64,000 bases of DNA from contig CAYWIF010000006.1 of the NCBI GenBank assembly GCA_964458265.1, forward strand, positions 39,314 to 103,313, read 5' to 3'. This document shows, piece by piece, positions 43,775 to 51,951 of this stretch; the stretch's first letter is position 1, and each line of letters begins with the position of its first letter. The notes beneath the pieces are model-generated. The model made no database searches. It saw only the letters and a program-made list of their open reading frames with translations, and was not told where the DNA came from. This DNA comes from JAGVSR01 sp964458265 (GTDB lineage: Bacteria; Pseudomonadota; Alphaproteobacteria; Rhizobiales; Hyphomicrobiaceae). The translations under genes were made by a program, and so were the position numbers.

Positions 43775-44374
43775 ATGTACGTCGTGATGGGCACGCCGAA
43801 GACACGCACGTTCCGCGTCAAGTGGATGCTGGAAGAACTTGGGTTGCCTTACGTGCTTGACGCCAAGCCGCCGCGCGATCCCGCAGTGAGGGCGATCAAT
43901 CCGACCGGCAAGGTGCCGGTGCTGATCGACGACGGCGTGCCCGTCACCGACAGCGTGGCGATCTGCCAGTATCTGGCGGACAAGCATGAGCGGTTGACGT
44001 TCAAGGCCGGCACGATCGATCGCGCGCATCAAGACAGCTTCACGCAATTTGCCGTCGATGATGTCGAGAGCCCGCTGTGGGTTGCGGCCAAGCATTCGTT
44101 CATATTGCCGGAAGAGTTTCGGGTCGCGGATGTGAAGCGGGCCTGCCGTTTCGACTTCGATCGGGCCATGGCAGCTTTCGCAGAAAGACTGGGCAGCAAC
44201 GACTACGTCATGGGCGCAACGTTTACAGTTCCGGACCTCATGCTCGGGCATTGCCTCGGCTGGGCTCAGATGATCAAGTGGCCGCTGCCCGACGGCAGCA
44301 TTCGTGCCTATTTTGACCGCATTCGTGCGCGTCCGGCATTTTTGAAAGCCCAGGACGCCGGCGCCGCGGCGTAG
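43775..44374 (+). CDS. Glutathione S-transferase family protein
   Basis: A 199-residue GST: thioredoxin-like N-terminal domain with RVKWMLEELGLPY, NPTGKVPVLIDDG and DSVAICQYLADKH (the glutathione gamma-glutamyl site), then an alpha-helical C-terminal domain with DYVMGATFTVPDLMLGHCLGWA. The N-terminal nucleophile region MYVVMGTPKTRTFRV holds a Thr/Ser-like position instead of an obvious Tyr or Cys. The substrate is unknown. It starts 21 bases after purB with GGGGAG upstream. Confidence 0.88.
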   Translation: MYVVMGTPKTRTFRVKWMLEELGLPYVLDAKPPRDPAVRAINPTGKVPVLIDDGVPVTDSVAICQYLADKHERLTFKAGTIDRAHQDSFTQFAVDDVESPLWVAAKHSFILPEEFRVADVKRACRFDFDRAMAAFAERLGSNDYVMGATFTVPDLMLGHCLGWAQMIKWPLPDGSIRAYFDRIRARPAFLKAQDAGAAA

Positions 44375-44417
44375 CCTGCTCTTGCGGCGCGGCGGTCAGA
44401 ACCGGTAAGTCCAGCCT

Positions 44418-45041
44418 ATGAAAACATCCGAGGCCGACATCCTGATCGTTCCTGGCTGGTCGAGTTCCGGCCCGGATCACTGGCAGTCGCGGTGGGAGAA
44501 AAATCTCAAGACCGCGCGGCGCATCGAGCAGCAAGACTGGGTCCGGCCCGACAAGGATGCCTGGGTGGCGCGCATTGTGGAGGCCGCGGCGCAGTCGGTC
44601 CGGCCAGTGGTCCTCGTCGGTCACAGCCTCGGGACGATTGCGATCGCGCACGCCGGTGCAAAGCTCGCGCGGCTGCCCGCGCCGCCAATCGGCGCGTTTC
44701 TCGTAGCTCCTGCCGATGTTGATCGCGCACATTCATGGCCGGTGACCGCGGGCGAGACATTCGGCGCCGGGCAGGAATCCGGGTTTGCGCCACTTCCCCG
44801 CGCGATCTTGCCGTTTCCCTCGGTCCTCGTGGCGTCGGGCAACGATCCTTACTGTTCTGCAGACCGCGCGCGAGAATTCGCCGGGGTGTGGGGATCGACC
44901 GTGATCGAGAGCGGAGAGGTCGGCCACATCAACGTCGCCAGCGGGCATGGTCCGTGGCCCGATGGGTTGCTCGCTTTCGGCATTTTCCTGCAACGACTGT
45001 CGGCGGCGCCGGTGGCGCTCAAACGCACACCGGACGCTTGA
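44418..45041 (+). CDS. RBBP9/YdeN family serine hydrolase
   Basis: A 207-residue alpha/beta-hydrolase: ILIVPGWSSSGPDHWQSRWE at the N-terminus, the nucleophile elbow VLVGHSLGT (S70), an acidic residue in VASGNDPYC, and a late His in GEVGHINVASGHGPWPDG. This is the typical RBBP9/YdeN pattern of small esterase-like proteins whose substrate is unknown. It is the end of the purB-GST-hydrolase run and converges with the DUF1476 gene. Confidence 0.88.
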   Translation: MKTSEADILIVPGWSSSGPDHWQSRWEKNLKTARRIEQQDWVRPDKDAWVARIVEAAAQSVRPVVLVGHSLGTIAIAHAGAKLARLPAPPIGAFLVAPADVDRAHSWPVTAGETFGAGQESGFAPLPRAILPFPSVLVASGNDPYCSADRAREFAGVWGSTVIESGEVGHINVASGHGPWPDGLLAFGIFLQRLSAAPVALKRTPDA

Positions 45042-45051
45042 TCGTTTGCCG

Positions 45052-45375
45052 TCAGGCGGGCTTTGCTAAGTCGTTGACGGCCTTGGCCAGGGCCTCGTGC
45101 ATCATCTTGCGGATGTCTTCGTCGGCGACCTGCAAGCCCTTCGCAGCCAGATCGCCCTTGACCTTGCGGAATACGTCGTCGTCGCCCTTCTCGGCGAGAT
45201 CGGCCTTTCGGACGTCCTTGATGTAGTCTTCGAGGGCAGATCCGGTGAGGCCCATCAAGCCCCCCGCCCACTCCGCCAGGGCTTTGTTGCGGCGTGATTC
45301 GGCCTTGAATTTCAATTCGCTGTCGCGGGCGAACATGTCTTCGTAGGCCTTTTCGCGCTTATCGAACGTCGTCAT
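45052..45375 (-). CDS. DUF1476 protein, zeta-type inhibitor of F1Fo-ATPase
   Basis: A 107-residue protein starting MTTFDKREKAYEDMFARDSEL, with the family run RRNKALAEWAGGLMGLTG and ending LAKAVNDLAKPA. DUF1476 includes the zeta subunit of Paracoccus, which blocks ATP hydrolysis by F1-ATPase via its N-terminal helix; that role is inferred by family. It is restricted to alphaproteobacteria. It is divergent from purC across a 353-base spacer. Confidence 0.92.
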   Translation of the reverse strand: MTTFDKREKAYEDMFARDSELKFKAESRRNKALAEWAGGLMGLTGSALEDYIKDVRKADLAEKGDDDVFRKVKGDLAAKGLQVADEDIRKMMHEALAKAVNDLAKPA

Positions 45376-45728
45376 TCCGGCTCTCCAATCGGGTGTTCAT
45401 GGATTGTTCGGACGGCTTCATGGGTTGTAGGTCGCCCCTTCGCGGTGTCCGTTGCGTGCTGCCTAACCGGTCCCACATGACAAATCAACGGCTTGTGGAT
45501 GGCGTGAACCATCGGCCCTGGTTGGCGGGCGGTGCGGCGTCGTTAAGATTGTTTCTCCACCCCGGTTCGGCTAGGGTTCAAGGCGTCGCTTTTGAATATC
45601 AGCGCGGCCGACCCCTACCCCCACAAGAAGCAGAATACACCTGCAACATCAAAGGGCAGCGGCATCGGCGGCGCGTCTTGCCGGCGTGTTAAGTGAGCAT
45701 GAGCGTGATCGTCAAAGGACCAGGATCA
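45376..45728. other. Divergent spacer between DUF1476 gene and purC
   Basis: A 353-base region with no convincing gene. One plus-strand open frame (45393-45692) reads as low-complexity antisense-like protein without a ribosome site and is not accepted. The promoters of both flanking genes are expected here; no consensus was clear by eye. Confidence 0.5.
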
Positions 45729-46517
45729 ATGAACAGGCGGCGGCGCATCTACGAGGGCAAGGCGAAGGTACTCTACGAGGGTCCCGAGCCCGGCACTCTC
45801 ATCCAGCACTTCAAAGATGACGCGACCGCGTTCAATGCGAAGAAGCATGCCCTCATCGAAGGCAAGGGCGTGCTCAACAATCGCATCTCAGAATATATCT
45901 TCTCGCGGCTGGGCGAAATCGGCGTGCCGACGCATTTCATCAAACGCCTCAACATGCGCGAACAGTTGATCCGCGAGGTCGAGATCGTACCCCTCGAGGT
46001 GGTTGTGCGCAATGTGGCCGCCGGTTCGCTGGCGACGCGGCTCGGTCTGGAGGAAGGCACCGCGCTGCCGCGCTCGATCATCGAATTCTACTACAAGGCC
46101 GACGCGCTGAATGACCCGATGGTCTCGGAAGAGCACATCACGGCGTTCGGTTGGGCGACGCCGCAGGAAATCGACGAGATCATGCAGCTCGCGCTGCGGA
46201 TCAACGACTTCCTAGTCGGGTTGTTTCTCGGCATCGGCATCCGGCTCGTCGACTTCAAGGTTGAGTTCGGCCGTCTGTGGGACAACGAGCAGATGCGCAT
46301 CGTTCTGGCCGACGAGATCAGCCCGGACTGCTGCCGCCTGTGGGACATCACGTCGGGCGACAAGCTCGACAAGGATCGCTTCCGGCGCGACCTCGGCGGC
46401 GTTCTGGAAGCCTATCAGGAAGTGGCGCGCCGCCTTGGCGTGCTGACTGAGAACCCGAGGCCCAAGGGCTCCGGACCGGTGCTTGTTGCGTCCAATCCCA
46501 CGGGTAAGCCCAACTGA
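45729..46517 (+). CDS. purC: Phosphoribosylaminoimidazole-succinocarboxamide synthase PurC
   Basis: A 262-residue SAICAR synthetase joining aspartate to CAIR with ATP. Signatures are IYEGKAKVLYEGPEPGTLIQHFKDDATAFN, PLEVVVRNVAAGS, VDFKVEFG and LADEISPDCCRLWD. The ATG at 45729 follows AGGATCA; an upstream start at 45693 would add 12 residues. It leads the purC-purS-secreted-protein-purQ unit. Confidence 0.95.
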   Translation: MNRRRRIYEGKAKVLYEGPEPGTLIQHFKDDATAFNAKKHALIEGKGVLNNRISEYIFSRLGEIGVPTHFIKRLNMREQLIREVEIVPLEVVVRNVAAGSLATRLGLEEGTALPRSIIEFYYKADALNDPMVSEEHITAFGWATPQEIDEIMQLALRINDFLVGLFLGIGIRLVDFKVEFGRLWDNEQMRIVLADEISPDCCRLWDITSGDKLDKDRFRRDLGGVLEAYQEVARRLGVLTENPRPKGSGPVLVASNPTGKPN

Positions 46518-46602
46518 CGTGCGGCATCGGGCAACCGATGGCCGGCAACCGAAGTGTTTCGGTGCGGGCACGGTTGCCGACTGCCGGTTGCCGGAGACCA
46601 AT
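46518..46602 (+). repeat. Nested GGCAACC/GGTTGCC repeats between purC and purS
   Basis: The 85-base spacer carries two direct copies of GGCAACCG followed by two copies of CGGTTGCC in opposite orientation, so several alternative stem-loops can form in the transcript just before the purS ribosome site (GGAG). No T-run follows. The copies may act as a processing, stabilising or protein-binding structure. Confidence 0.5.
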
Positions 46603-46845
46603 ATGAAGGCCCTTATTCGCATTACGTTGAAGAACGGCGTTCTCGATCCGCAGGGCAAGGCGATCGAAGGCGCCGTGCGCGGCCTTGGAATCGCGGGCGT
46701 GGGCGACGTCCGTCAAGGCAAGTTCATCGAAGTTCAGCTCAATGAGACCGACGAGGCGAAGGCCAAGGTGGTCGTTGAGAAGATGTGCAAGGACCTGCTG
46801 GCCAACACGGTCATCGAGAACTACGCCTACGATCTGGTGCCATGA
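46603..46845 (+). CDS. purS: Phosphoribosylformylglycinamidine synthase subunit PurS
   Basis: An 80-residue subunit that links PurL and PurQ in the FGAM synthase complex. It matches KALIRITLKNGVLDPQGKAIEGAVRGLG and FIEVQLNETDEAKA, ending LLANTVIENYAYDLVP. The ATG at 46603 has GGAG eight bases upstream. Its partner PurQ follows after the secreted-protein gene; PurL is not in this window. Confidence 0.95.
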   Translation: MKALIRITLKNGVLDPQGKAIEGAVRGLGIAGVGDVRQGKFIEVQLNETDEAKAKVVVEKMCKDLLANTVIENYAYDLVP

Positions 46846-46876
46846 CTGCCGCCCCTGCGTTGCGCGTCGCCCGCAG

Positions 46877-47392
46877 ATGGTGAGCGCTGCCGCCTGGAGA
46901 CTATGGTTATCGCTCGCCACCGCGACGGTGATGGGGGCCGCTGTTGCTGAAGAGGCAGGGCCGGGGTCTGGTTCGTTCAAATTGGAGCTGGCCAAGCCCG
47001 TCGAACTCAGCTGTTTGACCAAATCCGTCGTCGTGAGGACGAACGAAGCGAACGCCACCACAGGTGATCTCAAGCTCTCTCTTGTGCTGAAAGAGGCCAC
47101 GTCCAATCCCGCCAAGGGGGCATGGCGCATTGTCTTTGTGGCCGAGCAACACGCCGGTTCACTTGGCAAACGGGAAGCAAAGGCGTGCGCGGAGGCCTGT
47201 CCGTTGACGGTCGCGGCGGATGGCGACATCCAATTGTGGTCGCCCGCGCCGAAGGGTCTGGAACAACTGGCCGCTGATGAACGGCTGCTCTTGGCCGTGG
47301 TGAAAACCAAATCCCTCGACTTGCGCGCCACCACATTCAGCGGCAAAGAGATCGACAGCCTGGAAGAAGGCACCTGCAGGACCGGACCATGA
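46877..47392 (+). CDS. Secreted hypothetical protein inserted between purS and purQ
   Basis: A 171-residue protein with a signal peptide (AAWRLWLSLATATVMGAAVA, cut near residue 25) and a beta-rich-looking mature part (FKLELAKPVELSCLTKSVVVRTNEANATTGDL) with four cysteines (LSC, KACAEAC, GTC). The ATG at 46877 lacks a clear ribosome site; the start is uncertain. It has no known domain. Its stop overlaps the purQ start in an ATGA junction, so it sits firmly inside the purine operon, although an exported protein has no obvious place in purine synthesis. Confidence 0.7.
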   Translation: MVSAAAWRLWLSLATATVMGAAVAEEAGPGSGSFKLELAKPVELSCLTKSVVVRTNEANATTGDLKLSLVLKEATSNPAKGAWRIVFVAEQHAGSLGKREAKACAEACPLTVAADGDIQLWSPAPKGLEQLAADERLLLAVVKTKSLDLRATTFSGKEIDSLEEGTCRTGP

Positions 47393-48090
47393 TCAGAACT
47401 TCCGTCATCGTCTTCCCCGGATCGAACTGCGACCGCGACGTGAAAGTTGCGATCGAGCGGATCACGGGTCACGCGCCGCGAATGATCTGGCATGGAGACG
47501 CAAGCGTTCCGTCCTCCGATCTCATCGTGCTGCCGGGCGGGTTTTCCTATGGCGACTACCTGCGCTGCGGAGCCATGGCCGCGCACTCGCCGATCATGCA
47601 GGATGTCATTGCGAAGGCGAAGGCGGGTACGCCGGTGCTCGGCATTTGCAACGGCTTCCAAGTGCTGTGCGAGTCGGGACTGCTACCTGGCGTTCTGATG
47701 CGCAACCGGTCGCTCAAGTTCATCTGCAAGGACGTGCATTTGCGTGTGGAGCGCGGTGACACGTTCTTCACGCGCTGCTACCGGGCGGGGGAAGTGATCA
47801 AGGTTCCGATCGCACATGCGGAAGGCAATTACTTCGCCGATACCGAGACGTTGGACCGGCTGGAGGGCGAGGGGCGCGTCGCATTCCGCTATTGCGATGA
47901 AGTGGGCAAAGTCGACGATGCGGCATCGCCCAACGGTGCCCAGCGCAACATCGCCGGCATCAGCGACCCCACCGGACGCATTCTCGGGATGATGCCGCAT
48001 CCCGAACGGCTATACGAAGCCGCGCTTGGCGGCACTGATGGGCGGCGCGTGTTCGAGAGCGCGGTGATCAGTGTGACGGAAGCAGCGTAA
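47389..48090 (+). CDS. purQ: Phosphoribosylformylglycinamidine synthase subunit PurQ
   Basis: A 233-residue class I glutamine amidotransferase subunit that supplies ammonia to PurL. The N-terminus SVIVFPGSNCDRDVKVAI is typical. The catalytic cysteine is in GTPVLGICNGFQVLCESGLLPG (C87), with His/Glu in MMPHPERL. Its ATG overlaps the stop of the secreted-protein gene. Unlike many relatives, purL does not follow; the next genes are a lipoprotein and an acetyltransferase. Confidence 0.95.
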   Translation: MIRTSVIVFPGSNCDRDVKVAIERITGHAPRMIWHGDASVPSSDLIVLPGGFSYGDYLRCGAMAAHSPIMQDVIAKAKAGTPVLGICNGFQVLCESGLLPGVLMRNRSLKFICKDVHLRVERGDTFFTRCYRAGEVIKVPIAHAEGNYFADTETLDRLEGEGRVAFRYCDEVGKVDDAASPNGAQRNIAGISDPTGRILGMMPHPERLYEAALGGTDGRRVFESAVISVTEAA

Positions 48091-48205
48091 AGGTGAACCG
48101 GTCAAACTGTGGATGACGTCTTGATTGCATCGGAAATTTAACTCGTTCGGCTTGTGACCGAATTCTCTCCCCTTAGTCTCGCTCCGGAAATTTTAGGGGT
48201 GGGCA

Positions 48206-48580
48206 ATGATTCGGATTGCGGGCTTTTTACCTATCGCACTGATTGTGTGCGGATGCGCGGGCCGGGCTCCCGATCCGGTTCCGATCGTCCAGGTCAACGA
48301 CCCCTACCTCACCTGCGATCAAATCATCGCTGAAGCAAAGATCAATAACGACCGGATCACCGAACTTGCTCGCGAGGAGGGTTGGAAGGTCACGCAGAAT
48401 GTGGCAGCCGGCGTGGTCGGTTTGGTGATCTGGCCGGTGTGGTTCGGGATGGATTTTCAAGACGCCGCCGGGAAGGAAGGCCGCGCCCTTTCGCAACGCA
48501 ACGAATATCTCGGCACGCTGGCGACGCAACGATGCGGACCTCCAGCTACGACGGCATCCATTCCGCAACGACGGAGCTAA
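48206..48580 (+). CDS. Putative lipoprotein
   Basis: A 124-residue protein with an N-terminal hydrophobic signal ending in IVCGCAGR, a plausible lipobox (modified C17). Later features are LTCDQIIAEAKINNDRITELAREEGWK, a second hydrophobic segment (AAGVVGLVIWPVWFGM, about 69-84), and a polar tail. It resembles small proteobacterial lipoproteins with a glycine-rich membrane hairpin. It converges with the acetyltransferase gene (9-base gap). Confidence 0.7.
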   Translation: MIRIAGFLPIALIVCGCAGRAPDPVPIVQVNDPYLTCDQIIAEAKINNDRITELAREEGWKVTQNVAAGVVGLVIWPVWFGMDFQDAAGKEGRALSQRNEYLGTLATQRCGPPATTASIPQRRS

Positions 48581-48589
48581 GTTGTAGCC

Positions 48590-49057
48590 TCAGTTTCTCG
48601 GTCGCACTGCGAAATCGAAGTGATTCACGGTTTCCATTGTTCCGAGCTTTGCGTAGAGGGCGATGGCCGGAGCGTCGGCCAAATCGGCCTGCACGAAAAT
48701 GACGTAGGCATTCTTATCGGCGGCGACTTCCTGCAGCGTTCGGATAAGCGCCGTGGCGATGCCTTGGCGCCGATGGCTGACCAGCACGGCAAGATCGTAA
48801 ATGTAGATTTCGCGGCGCTCCTGCTCGAATTTTTCGAGCACGTATGCGGTCAATCCGGCAACCGTCCGATCGCCGTCGGTCGCGACGAGAGCAATGAATG
48901 TCCCTTGATCAAGCAAACGGTCAAGGTAGGCTCGCTGCGGCGGCGCGCTCTGATATGCTTGCGGATCTTCGAAGACCTCAGCGAAGACGGTTAGCAAGGT
49001 TTCCATCACTTTGGCGTCGCCTGGCCCCAACAATTTGATTTCATAGTCATCGGTCAT
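48590..49057 (-). CDS. AAC(3)-I-like aminoglycoside N-acetyltransferase (GNAT fold)
   Basis: A 155-residue GNAT enzyme. The pattern EVFEDPQAY, DQGTFIALVATDGDRTVAGLTAYVLEKFEQERREIYIYDLAVL, HRRQGIATAL (acetyl-CoA loop, 95-104) and AYVIFVQADLADAPAIALY follows the AAC(3)-I family, which acetylates the 3-amino group of gentamicin-type drugs. Whether this chromosomal copy confers resistance is unknown. An inverted repeat TTGGA-N5-TCCAA at 49062-49076 sits just before its start. It diverges from dnaB. Confidence 0.8.
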   Translation of the reverse strand: MTDDYEIKLLGPGDAKVMETLLTVFAEVFEDPQAYQSAPPQRAYLDRLLDQGTFIALVATDGDRTVAGLTAYVLEKFEQERREIYIYDLAVLVSHRRQGIATALIRTLQEVAADKNAYVIFVQADLADAPAIALYAKLGTMETVNHFDFAVRPRN

Positions 49058-49188
49058 CGTTTTGGACTTGCTCCAATTTGAGTTGCCGGTGCCCTGGTTG
49101 TGGAAAGGTGGGATAGGTTCCGGTTGACGGCGTAGGGGAATGTGATTCGGACCTGCGGGAGGGCGGGGACTCGCGTTACCTCACCGGC

Positions 49189-50706
49189 ATGGCTGAACCT
49201 GTCCTCCTTCCAACGGAAAAGCTTCGCGCGGCGGCCAACGCCGCCGAGCCCGTCAATTTCCGGCAAGTGCCGCACAATATCGAAGCCGAGCAGGCTCTGC
49301 TCGGTGCAATCCTCGTCAACAACGAGGCGCTCGACCGCGTGACCGACTTCCTCGACCCGGTCCACTTCTATGATCCGCTACACGCCCAGATTTTCGAGAC
49401 GGCTCGGACACTCATCCAGGCCGGTAAGCAGGCGACGCCTGTCACGTTGAAAACGTTTTTCGAGAACGCCGAGCCTATCGGACCCAACCTGACCGTGCCG
49501 CAGTATCTCGGCCGTCTGGCTGCGAGTGCTACGACGATCATCAATGCCCACGACTACGGCCAGACGGTTTACGACCTTGCCGTTCGCCGCAATCTGATCG
49601 TGATCGGCGAGGACCTCGTCAACACGGCGTTCGACAGCCCCGTCGATCATTCGCCCGACGACCAGATCGCGGATGTGGAAGGCAAGCTCTATGCGCTGGC
49701 CGAGAAAGGCAAGTACGGCCAGGGCTTCTTGTCCTTCGGGACGGCGCTGACCCACGCCATCGAGATGGCCAACAGCGCCTACGAGCGCGACGGACATTTG
49801 TCCGGCCTTTCGACGGGATTAACGGACCTTGACTCCAAGCTCGGCGGTTTGCAGTCATCCGACCTCATCATTCTGGCGGGGCGGCCCTCGATGGGCAAGA
49901 CGGCGCTCGTGACCAACATCGCCTACAATGTCGCCAGGGCCTTTCGTTCGGAGATGCAGCCGAATGGCGAAGAGAAGGTTCTCGACGGCGCGAAGGTCGG
50001 GTTCTTCTCGCTGGAAATGTCGGCCGAGCAGCTTGCCACCCGCATTCTCTCCGAGCAGGCGGAGATCGCTTCGGAAAAGATCCGGCGCGGAATGATCACG
50101 CAGGAAGAATTCAATAAGCTGGTTCTCGTCTCGCAGGAGATGAGCCGCGCCCCTCTCTTTATCGATCAGACTGGCGGCATCACGGTGGCGCAGCTCGCAG
50201 CTCGCGCACGCAAGCTCAAGCGGCAGAAGGGTCTGGGGCTGCTGATCATCGATTACTTGCAGTTGCTCGCCGGATCGTCGAAATCGGCCAACGCGGGGCG
50301 CGTGCAGGAAATCACGGAGATCACCACCGGCCTGAAGGCGCTGGCGAAGGAGTTGCAAGTTCCGATCATCGCGCTGTCGCAGTTGTCGCGCGCCGTGGAG
50401 CAGCGCGAAGATAAACGTCCGCAGTTGTCGGATCTGCGCGAATCGGGGTCGATCGAGCAGGATGCCGACGTGGTGATGTTCGTATTCCGCGAGGAGTATT
50501 ATGTCGAGCGCCTGAAGCCGAACGAAAGCGATGCCAAGTTCCAGGAGTGGCAGCAGAGGATGATGCAGGTCTCGGGCAAGGCCGAGGTCATCATCGGCAA
50601 GCAGCGCCACGGCCCTGTCGGCACCGTGCCTCTGTCGTTTGAGAGCCAGTTCACGCGGTTCGGTAATCTGGCCCGCGATGCGTGGCTGCCGGAGCGGATG
50701 GATTAG
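49189..50706 (+). CDS. dnaB: Replicative DNA helicase DnaB
   Basis: A 505-residue hexameric helicase of the replication fork. The N-terminal domain (NFRQVPHNIEAEQALLGAILVN) binds primase and loader. The RecA-like C-terminal ATPase has Walker A AGRPSMGKTAL (230-240), Walker B LLIIDYLQLL, and the arginine-finger region SDLRESGSIEQDADVVMFVFREEYY. There is no intein. The ATG at 49189 has no clear ribosome site. It starts the dnaB-alr-radA-cvpA-purF run. Confidence 0.97.
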   Translation: MAEPVLLPTEKLRAAANAAEPVNFRQVPHNIEAEQALLGAILVNNEALDRVTDFLDPVHFYDPLHAQIFETARTLIQAGKQATPVTLKTFFENAEPIGPNLTVPQYLGRLAASATTIINAHDYGQTVYDLAVRRNLIVIGEDLVNTAFDSPVDHSPDDQIADVEGKLYALAEKGKYGQGFLSFGTALTHAIEMANSAYERDGHLSGLSTGLTDLDSKLGGLQSSDLIILAGRPSMGKTALVTNIAYNVARAFRSEMQPNGEEKVLDGAKVGFFSLEMSAEQLATRILSEQAEIASEKIRRGMITQEEFNKLVLVSQEMSRAPLFIDQTGGITVAQLAARARKLKRQKGLGLLIIDYLQLLAGSSKSANAGRVQEITEITTGLKALAKELQVPIIALSQLSRAVEQREDKRPQLSDLRESGSIEQDADVVMFVFREEYYVERLKPNESDAKFQEWQQRMMQVSGKAEVIIGKQRHGPVGTVPLSFESQFTRFGNLARDAWLPERMD

Positions 50707-50784
50707 CACAGCAGTGCACGAATGGGCCAAAGTGCGGCGCCGGCGGCCTCGCAAGTGCCCACCGGGTGTGCGAAAGAGCGTTGG

Positions 50785-51951
50785 ATGACGCGGCCGGACA
50801 CAAAGGTTCCTCCCCTGCTCGCAGCCCAGACCGTGGACGCCCGCGCGGCCGAAACCGGTGTGCTTCGGGTCGATCTCGACGCCATCGCCGGCAACTGGCG
50901 GGCGCTGGCCGAGCGCGTGGCGCCGGCCGCGTGCGGTGCCGTCGTCAAGGCGGATGCGTATGGCTTGGGCGTGGGCCGGATTCTGCCCGCGCTCGCCGCA
51001 GCGGGATGCGGGACGTTCTTCGTGGCCACGCCGCGAGAAGCCGCAGAAGCGCGGGCGCTGAATTCGCGCGTGCGGATCTTCGTTCTGGACGGGCTGTTCC
51101 CAGGGTCCGCGGACGATATTCTTGCAGCGAGTGCCATCCCGTGCCTGGCGAGCATGGCGGAATTGGAGGAATGGTCCGGCTTTGCGCGACGTATCGGGGT
51201 CCGCCTGCCGGCGGCGCTCCACCTCGATAGCGGCTTGAACCGGTTGGGCCTGCCGAAGGGCGAGGTGCAGCGTCTGGCCGGACGGTTGGAGCTGCTGGAG
51301 CCACTCGATCTGGTGCTGGTGATGAGCCATTTGGCTTCCGCCGACGATCCATCCGATCCGGCGAACGCGGCGCAGCGTGAGGCCTTCGTGGCGTTGCGTG
51401 CGCTGCTTCCGAGGGCGCCCGCCTCGCTGGCGGCGTCCGATGGGCTGATGCTCGGACCGGCATTCCACTTCGACCTCGTGCGGCCCGGCTATGCGCTCTA
51501 CGGCGGGCAGGCGTTTCGCGGCGAGCGGGCGCCAGTTTCGACAGCCGTGTCGCTCCATGCCCGCGTTCTACAGGTGCGTGACGTCGCGGCGGGGGATGCG
51601 GTGGGATATTCCGGAGCGTGGCGGGCCACGCGGGCGAGCCGCGTCGCGACCATCGCGGCGGGATACGCGGACGGGTTTGCGCGAATGGCGAGTGCGTCAA
51701 ACGGCGCGCCGGGGGGTTCCGTCAACATTCATGGTGCGCGGCTGCCGATCGTCGGCCGGGTCTCAATGGACTTGGTCACGGTGGATGTCACGGATTGTCC
51801 GGTGCCGGTTGCGCGCGGCGATATGGCCGAACTGATCGGTCCGGCGTTGCCGCTGGAGACGGCCGGCGCGGAAGCCCGCACGATCGGATACGAGGTTCTG
51901 ACGCGGCTCGGGCGGCGCTTTCAACGGGTTTACGTCGGGGGCGGCACATAA
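50785..51951 (+). CDS. alr: Alanine racemase
   Basis: A 388-residue PLP enzyme producing D-alanine for peptidoglycan. The PLP lysine is in GAVVKADAYGLG (K55), the sugar-like catalytic Tyr region is GYALYGGQAF in the C-terminal half, and RVSMDLVTVDV is conserved. The ATG at 50785 is preferred; an in-frame ATG at 50722 would add 21 residues. Its TAA overlaps the radA ATG by one base, so translation is coupled. Confidence 0.93.
   Translation: MTRPDTKVPPLLAAQTVDARAAETGVLRVDLDAIAGNWRALAERVAPAACGAVVKADAYGLGVGRILPALAAAGCGTFFVATPREAAEARALNSRVRIFVLDGLFPGSADDILAASAIPCLASMAELEEWSGFARRIGVRLPAALHLDSGLNRLGLPKGEVQRLAGRLELLEPLDLVLVMSHLASADDPSDPANAAQREAFVALRALLPRAPASLAASDGLMLGPAFHFDLVRPGYALYGGQAFRGERAPVSTAVSLHARVLQVRDVAAGDAVGYSGAWRATRASRVATIAAGYADGFARMASASNGAPGGSVNIHGARLPIVGRVSMDLVTVDVTDCPVPVARGDMAELIGPALPLETAGAEARTIGYEVLTRLGRRFQRVYVGGGT

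Noticed and set aside
45393..45692. 99-codon plus-strand open frame before purC
   Set aside because: No ribosome site, no recognisable composition, and it occupies the expected promoter region.
49855..51558. 567-codon minus-strand open frame opposite dnaB and alr
   Set aside because: It covers two conserved genes on the other strand, with Arg/His-rich, low-complexity translation and no ribosome site.
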